Shown: one piece after another, positions 41,364-50,300 of the stretch
How the letters are laid out: every line of letters begins with the position of its first letter
Numbering within the stretch: position 1 is the first letter of the stretch
Translations under genes and position numbers: made by a program
The notes under the pieces: model-generated
Told to the model about the DNA's origin: nothing
Seen by the model: only the letters and a program-made list of their open reading frames with translations
Database searches by the model: none
Assembly: GCA_003454975.1 (NCBI GenBank)
Contig: DMST01000363.1
Coordinates: 19,861-77,611 of the forward strand
From: Cytophagales bacterium
Lineage (GTDB): Bacteria; Bacteroidota; Bacteroidia; Cytophagales; Cyclobacteriaceae
DNA: 57,751 nt
Direction of reading: 5' to 3'

Positions 41364-44300
41364 TTAGCGAATCAATTCCAAATAACCTGTTTCAGGTTTC
41401 GATCCGTTGTTTTTGTCAATAATGTAGAAGTAGGTGCCTTCGGGTAATGACTGCCCTCCAAGGTAAACACCACGGTTGCCTTCTCCAATGAATGGATCGC
41501 CAGAGATGCCATAGTCATTCATTTCGAAAACGAGAGCCCCTGCACGGTTGTAAATCTTGATGTTGTTCTGCTCAAACTCCTCCAAACAACCGATAAAGAA
41601 CTCGTCATTACGCCCGTCACCATTGGGTGATACCGAATTGAACACCTCTATGGTAGTAGGAATGATTAAATTCTCGGTGGTGGTACATCCATCTACGTCC
41701 ACTACCGTGACTTCGTATTCACCGGAAGGCCGTCCATTAAGTACGTTGCCGTTGAATACTTGAGTGCCATCATCCCATATCACGGTCAAGATGGGTTTCT
41801 CTGTAATCATTTCCAGGGTGATTTCTCCATTCTCATTATCACAGCTTGCCGATATGATTTCGGTGGTGAATTCGGGATAACTCCGCTGATCCACGATAGT
41901 AATCAAATCAGAATTGCTGATACAGCCCGTTACCTTATCCTGTGCATTCACAGAATACTGTCCTTCGAATAGCCCTGTGGCGGTTGCACCCCGAGTGAAG
42001 GGAGCTACGTTCACATCAGCTCCTTCGTACCAGCTGAATACATAGTCACCAAGATTGCCGTCGATAGAGACGCCTGCAGAGCCGTTAGGGCTAAACTCGA
42101 TGCACGTTGTGTTTTGAGATAGAACTGAAGCAGTTAGCTCAGGCAAAGGTTGGATGTTGTCCGTTGCTATTTCGCTCAACTCATCATCACATTGATTCAC
42201 TACGTTTGTAACCCTTACAGTGTAGGTGTTATTGCCCTCCAGGCCTTGGATTACATTTCCTACAGAGATAGGCGATACGTTATTGGTATTGGTACCGGCA
42301 AACCACTCAAAGAAGTAACCATTTATTTCCGTTGAATCTACATATGCAGAGAACTGGCCGTTGGGGTTGACACAATAAGTAACCACTTGGTCCTCTACAA
42401 TGCTGATGTCTGGGGTAAATCGTGTATCCTCTACGGTAACCTCGATAGGATCACTGATACAGGTAGGATCAGCAATGTCAGTGGCCACCACGGTATACCG
42501 TCCAATATCACGTCCAAACACTTGGTATTGAGTTCCTGCGGTTTGAATACCTGAGTTAATGGTAGTTCCAGCCACATTTGTCCAGTCATACTGATAGTTC
42601 AATCCGTCAGTATTCAAGGTTTGCTCTACGAACGAGGTGAGTATACCATTGGTAGTGATACAGTTTCCGCGAGGTGATGCAAAAGCAATGAGCGGAATTT
42701 GTAAGATTTCATCTACCAATTGGTATTCAGCAGAATCCACACAAGAGGTGGCAAGGTTGGTTACTCGTACACTATAGGTGTCATCTATCAGTCCTGTCAG
42801 CAGAGCCTCGTTACCAATTACGCCACCTGTGAGAGGCATGGGGCCGCGGAACCACTCAAATTGGTATTCAGAAGAGTTAGTGCTGCCATCTCCTGATACG
42901 GTAAGTATACCTCCATCGTCTGCATTTGCGCAACGCAAGGGTAAGGTGAAATCAGCCAACCTAATCACAGGAGGTTCAGTACCGTCTTCAACATCCACCT
43001 CGTATACCTGGGATAGGCATCGGGTTTCCTCGTTGTACACCGTAACAAAGTATGGTTGGCTTGCTGATAAGTTGGTGTACTGACCCGTAATCTCTTGCAG
43101 TGCGATATTGGCGCTATCATAAGTGCCATCATACCAGTTGTAGGTGAAGCCTAAGCTAGAGGTTTGGCTCAACCCATCTACAGTGATTGTTCCATTCGGC
43201 GAACCACAATCTGTTTGTGATGTAGTGGTAAAACCATTTATGGCGGGTAGCTCATTATCTTCTTGCAACACAATAGTGGTGGCAGAGTAGCTACAGTTTA
43301 GGCCAGGGCTCGCGGTGTCGGTTACCACAACGGTATACTCTCCTGCACCTAGCATGCTTACAGATACTGATTCGGTGCCTACTACATACTGTGATGCATT
43401 CACAGGGTTGTTCGTGCTGTCTCCAAAGAATACCTCAAACAGGTAGCCGTTTGCAAAGGTGGTAGAGTCTTCATCATACACGGACATTTCCAAAATACCA
43501 GTGCCAAAGGTGGGGTCATCCGGGCAGCTAGCATCCGGAGAAGTCACAAAGGCCACAACGGGAATTTGTCTTTGGTCCTCAACTTCTATGGATACGAAGT
43601 CAGAAACACAGGAGGTTCCGTTATTGGTCACTTGCAACTGGTACGTCCCAAATGGCAAAGGCCCGATCGAAGACGTATTGTTGGTGGAGTCAATACGGGC
43701 AGGAGGGTTGCTATTGTCGAACCAAGCGAAGGTATACCCGCTCAGGTCAGTGCCTGCTACATCATCCTCTCTAACTGCATTTACCAAAATGGCTCCGTCC
43801 TCAGGAGAACAGTCTTGCTGATGTGTAATAGTAAGATCGGCAGGTTCTATGGATACGATGGCCAAGTCTTCCGTCAAGGTGTAGGATGCTACACCGAAAC
43901 AAGATTGGTAAGGGCTACTTGCATCTTCCATCCTTACAGTATAGGTGCCTGCATTTAGATCTTCTAGTTGGAAATCGGTGTCAATCACCGTTCCTGTTAC
44001 GTCCGTTCCTTCGTACCATTGGTAGGTATAACCAGTGGTGATTTCCAAACCTGCAGAATCAGCAAAGGCCCGAATCACCCCATTACCTGCTCCGTCACAG
44101 AACTCGTCTTGCGATACCAATGCAATTCTCACTACAGGATCTACACTGCGATCTTCAATCTCCACGGAAACGGTATCTGAGACGCAGAAGGTGACAGTGT
44201 CGCTGATAACCACTTGATAGTTGCCAAATGCCAAGGGCCCGTAGAAGTTAGACGAGTCTTGGCCGGTGAGGGTGTCACCGTTCGTATCCAACCAAGTAAA

Positions 44301-47300
44301 GATGTAATCGTTCAGCCCCTGAAGCTGACCGTCAGCTCTTACATCAGAGATTTCAATGGCTCCATCAGCAGGAGCACAATTCAGTTGGTGAGTTACGATG
44401 ATCTCCGTAGAATCGATAGTGATCAACGCAGGATCCTCGTTTAGCGTGTAGGTGGTTACGCCTACACAGTTCTGATGAGGAGCAGAAATATCACGAATAC
44501 GTACGGTGTATGTACCTGCGTTTAGGCTATCGATGGAAACCGTTTCTCCTATCAGGGTACCCGTAGTGTCAGAGCCTTCGAACCACCTGTAGGTGAACCC
44601 TGAGGTAACAGAGATGCCTAAGGAATCTACATAGGCACTCAATACTCCACTGCCGGCGTCTCCACAGTAAGTGTCGATGCTATCCAAACGAATGCGCGCT
44701 GCAGGATCTTCCCGATCGTCTTCTACCTCCACTGAAACAAGATCAGATACACACGAGGTTACCCAATTCGTAACGCGTACCTGATAGGTAGCAAAAGCAA
44801 GCGAGTCTACCGAGTTGATGGTGTCGGTAGTATAAGAGGTAAGGTCATCGTTGAACCACTCAAAGCTGTAGTCGGTCAGTGGATTAATTGAGGTTCCGTC
44901 TTCCCGAACACTGTTAATAGTAATGGCACCATCTTCGGGGCTACAATTTGACTGGTGAGCAATGACAATATCAGAAGAGTCTATGCTTACCGTACTGGGG
45001 GTTTCTGGCAATACATAGGTTGCTACTCCAATACAGTTTTGATTCGGAGTGGTGATGTCGATAATAGCGACAGTGTAAGAACCGCCATCCAAATTGGAAA
45101 TGACAGGGTTTGTGTCAAAAGGAGCGCCTACGGTATCGTCCCCTGCGTACCATTCAAAGTCATATCCTACGGTAACCTCTATTCCAGCGGAATCAACGAA
45201 TGCCCTCAACTCGCCGCTACCCGAGGTGCCACAAAAAACATCCTCCACATTTTGGGCGATCCGCACAGTAGGTGCTTCGGCAACGTTTTCCAATACTACC
45301 TGAAGAGGACCAGCTGTGGGACATCCGGTTACCAAGTAATCAATATCCACCAAATAAGTGCCCTCGGTTAGTCCGGTCCGCTCATTAAGATTATCCGTTC
45401 CCAAGGCCATGGTGGTATCGGTCATGTACCAAGTAAATTGGAAGTTAGAAGTGTCTACCGTTACATCATCTACGAACAGGCTATCCAGTCTAATGAACCC
45501 GTTGGCTGGGCTACAATTTTGGTCATCTTGAGTGATGACGTGGCTATCTATGTCAAGAGTAATGATATCAGGATCGGCTATTACTTCTCCTACCACCCGT
45601 GCTTCGCAGTTGGTAGCCGAGTCTCTCACGAACACCATGTACTGAGCATCCAACAGGCTATCAATGAAGTATTCGTTATTTGCGTTGATAGGTCCAGTAA
45701 CAGTATCTGCTGAATCTGTAGGAGTATAATTATACCACTGGATGAGGTATCCTCCATTTGCCATGGGATCGGAATCGATCACCGCGGATAACATACCATT
45801 TGCAAGACTGTCAATACAACTTTCGTCGGCTTGAGCATTTACTGTTACTACAGGATCAGGTACGTCCTGAAGAATTTCGAAGGTCACCGGATTAGCAGGA
45901 CAATTGTCGGGGAACTTAACCACGTTATCCTCACGAATGGTCAAGGTGTAGATACCCGGTGCTAAGTGGGCAAAAATCGGATAATCTATTAAGGCAGTAT
46001 CTTGGTCAGTTGCAAAAGTAGTATCTGGGGTTCCTGTAATGTTATTGCCTTCATATAGTTCGAACAGGTAATCCCGAACATCTGCCCCGGCGGCTGTAAT
46101 GGCGATTTCTGTAAACAGCTGGCCGTTTCCGAATTGGGTGATAGGATCTTCGCAGATAGTGGAATTCACTGTACTGTCAAAGGCTATGGTATGCCCCGTG
46201 TTGTAGTCAATAAAGAAGGTAGAATCAAGGAAGCAACCGTCATCAAGGTTAATCATCCGAACTGTATACAAGTCAGAGGAGAGTGTATCAGTCTTCGAGG
46301 AATCAGAAGCGACTAATGTTTCACTTCCAAAGGGGGTAGGGTTGGGGAAAGGCTCCTGACCGCGATACCACTCATAGGTAAAGCCTCCTATATTGGCAGT
46401 GGGAGTAGCCTCAGCGCTGATTACTGCAGTAGCCAGCGTAGGATCTGTACTGCCAAAGCAAGTTCCAGCTAAATTAGTCCTGAACTCATCAACAAAGATG
46501 GTGTTGGTGGAGTCAATAACCGTAACGGTGGATTCTTCTGACTCACAGCCAGTATCATTATTACTTACTGTCAAGGTGTAGTCACCAGGCAATAATCCAG
46601 CGTAAACCGCAGTGGTAGCAGTGGTATCTAAATACCAAACCAATGCCGAGTCCCCTTCATGCCAATTGTAAGCGTAACCATTAACAGGTTCCCCCCAAGT
46701 AGGTTGAGATACGGCATTGGTAGCATCTGCGGCTCCGTTAGGGGCTAGACAAAGTGTGTAGGCAGCCAAATCGATCAACGCATTGGTAATGATAGGATCG
46801 ACTAAAGAGTCTACAATAGTCCACTCCGTAGTTTCCGTACATGAGTTATCCAGGTTGGTCAGTAGCAAAGTGTAAGTGCCTGCTGAGAGCGAATCTGATA
46901 GAGCAGAATCTGAGGGATTAATTATGTTATCAATCCTGGAGGATAGTAGTGTGTTCTGACCTTCGAAAAATTCGAATGAATATCCATTCGTAGGAATTGA
47001 TAGGTCTACCTCACTAGCTGTGGCAGATAACCAGCCATTGGCTAGGACCGGGTCGCAAGCAAACTGGTATTGACTGTTTACTGCCGCAATAGGGGCGGTC
47101 ACTTGTTGCTCGACCTCAAAGCTTTGGGGTGCAGAAACACAGGCTGTACTATCGCTAATGGCCACTAAGGTGTACGTGCCGTCCCCCAAGCTTCCATAGG
47201 CAGAATCAGTGGAGGCTACCGGCATAAAAGCATTTGGCCCATCATACCACTGGAATGAGTATGGAGCTCCATTGTAATTCTGAATCGCAGCGATGCCTGC

Positions 47301-50300
47301 CGTTAAGGCTCCATTTAAAGAGTCAGTATTACAGTTCGTCCATGGGGTTACCACCACAGCTGCAGAATCAATGATGGGGTAGGTGAGGGTATCTACCAAA
47401 GTGATTTGCGCAGAGGCGTCACATAAAGTTTGCAGATTCTGAGCGTACAAGGTATATAATCCTGCTGCCAAGGAATCGATAGTAGAATCATTGGCAAGTA
47501 AGGCACTCACATTGGTAGTTGCACCTTCGTAAATGGCATAAGCATAACCCAAGGCAGGCTCAGGTCCACTAGGCATGGTAGCTTGTCCCAATAACCATCC
47601 GTTCGGGATGGTATCACAGCTTGTTTGGTCAGAGAAGTCGGTGAAGGCAATCTGGGGCAAGATGATGGACTGCTCTACAATAAAGGACTGAGGATCTGAT
47701 TCACAATTGGTACTGTCGCTAATGGCTACCAAAGTATAGGTGCCATCTGCAAGCATATCATATATCGAATCAGTAGACGCGATAGGTGCAGAAGCACTTC
47801 CACCATCATACCATTGGAATGAATAACTGGCGCCGTTATAATTCTGTATTGCAGTTATGCCTGCCGTTAAAGATCCATTCAGGGAGTCCACATTACAGTT
47901 AGTCCAAGGAGAGTTAATAACGGACGCAGAATCAATAATGGGAGCAATCAAGGTATCGATCAGCGTAATTTGCTCGATGGTCTCGCATTGACTATTGTTA
48001 TTGATAGCTCTTAGAGTATAAGTACCCGAGGTCTGTCCTTCAATTAGGGAATCTGAGGCCAATACCGTTCCAAATATGGTTGCTCCTTGGAAGAAAGTAT
48101 AGCTATAACCTGCTGCGGGCTCAGGGCCACTCGGCATGGTGGCTTGTCCACGAGCCCAACCGTTCGGAGTTGTACAGCTGGTTTGGTCGGAAGATCCTGG
48201 GAAAGTAACCACTGGGTAGACTACTTCTTGTAGCACCGTAACGGTGACGGGGTCGGATTCGCATGCGGTACTGTCACTAATAACCTTGAGGGTATATTTT
48301 CCATCCCCCAGACCAGAGTATACTGAGTCAGAAATCGCAATCGGTGCCGAGGCATTGGAGCCATCATACCAGTTGAAGGTATATGGTGCTCCATTATAGT
48401 TGGTGATAGATCCGTTACCAGCAGCAACCTCGCCATCGAAAGTTAACGTGTCGCAATTCATCCAGTTAGTTACGGCAATCAGAGTAGTATCCAGGAGGGG
48501 AGTCGTAAGTGAGTCAACTAGGGTAATCTCTTCGGTATTCTCGCAACCTGTTACGTTGTTCATGGCATAAAGAGTATAAATGCCAGCGGCTAGTTCATCG
48601 TCTGTAGAGTCATTAGCCAGCAATGCTGTAGCGTTGGTAGTGGCTCCTTGGTAGAATGCATACGTGTACCCTGAGCTGGGTTCACCGCCAGAAGGCATAG
48701 TGGCCTGCCCTGTAGCAAAAGCATTCTTCAAAATGGGGTCACAACTGGTTTGGTAAGATGAATCCGTGAACGTGATTACCGGATAGATTTTAGTATCATT
48801 TACGGTAAAGGTTTCTTCAGGAGTAGCACAGGAAGTAGAGTCATCTGTTACAACCAATGTGTATCTGCCATCAATCAATCCAGTAATGCTTTGCCCACTG
48901 TAATCGGCCAGGCCTATGGCATTATCTCCATCCCACCATTCATACCGGTAGCTAATGTTATTGATTTGATTAGGCTGGGGGCTTACTGCGTTGTTGGCAA
49001 CAGATAGAGCACCATTTACACCTGTAGTATCACAAATCGAGTTAGGGGTTACGGTTACCCGACTACTATTTATGGAGGGTATAACTCGATCATCCGCCAC
49101 TTCATAATCCTCCTCGGTCACACAACCGGTAGTACCACTGGTTGCACGGACCCGGTAGGTGCCTGCATCCAGTCCAATGGCAAGGCTATCACCATCAAAG
49201 GCGCCGCCGTTTAAGCTGTTTACCGTATTGGCTCCATCAAACCATTCAATCCCGGTATTGGTCTCAGGGGATAAAATGGTAGCGCTAATGCCAACAAGTT
49301 CTACTTGCTGATCGTTACGGGCTCCACCGGTACTGGAGGTGAATCCGAAGAAAACATAGGGATCACCGCTGAAAAAGTCGTTGACCAAGTCCCGCGTGTA
49401 ATCAATCAGCTGGACTCCGTCCAGGATTACAAGTAACCGTGTGGCAGAAGCATCCCAACTGATTTGAACATCGTGGTCTGCACCATCCTCAAAATTATCG
49501 ATGACCGCATCCATTCGAATGGGACCAACCAGGGGATTGCCATAGTTATTTCTAGTGGATGTATTGAGTACCGCCACGTGGTCTTCGTCAATATCCCCAA
49601 AACCATCTCCGTTGTCCCAAGAATCAAACTCAATTGCAACTCCAGGATTCAGAGTGGAGGCTCCCATTCCTTGGCCAGCTTCTCCGTAAGCAAACCGGCC
49701 GTCCGGGTCATTGTGGAAAACAAATCCGATTCCGTCGGCTCCGTTACCATCCCGGTCTCCCAGGTTGATGATAAAATCAAAGATGAAGTCTTGGTTAAGG
49801 GATACTTTATCATTGAACCAAGCGGCGCCTGCCTGATTGTTCTCATTCGGCGTCATTTGGAAACGGTTACTGGAAACTACTGAGGTTGCACCAGCCACTG
49901 CAAAGTTATCAGTGACCGATCCTACAGTGTCTGACCAAGAATATGGTGTGTCCTCAGCGGAAACAACCACTAGTCGTCCATTGGTATTGTTGGGGTCACA
50001 AGAGGTATTGCCGATATTTTCGTAGAGTGTCAGTGAAGGGTATATCAGCGAATCCGTTATGGTGAGCATGGTAGAATCGGCACACTGGGTAGAATTGGAA
50101 GTTGCGATGACAAAATAGTCGCCTCCAACCATGCTATTTCTTTTAGCCCATAGGTGATCAGGTGATGGTTTCCATTCGTTGTCAAACCACTGGAAACTGT
50201 AGTTGGTGGTATCACCTCCTACACTTACTAAACCAAAGCCGTTACCTCCGACACAGTAGTTGTTATCGGTGGCAATATCTACCCTTACGGTGGGGAATAT

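Noticed and set aside
43560..48779. Regularly spaced DNA repeats that could suggest a CRISPR array or minisatellite
   Set aside because: The period is hundreds of bases, in frame with one protein, and the units are diverged SprB-like domains; there are no short direct repeats with unique spacers.
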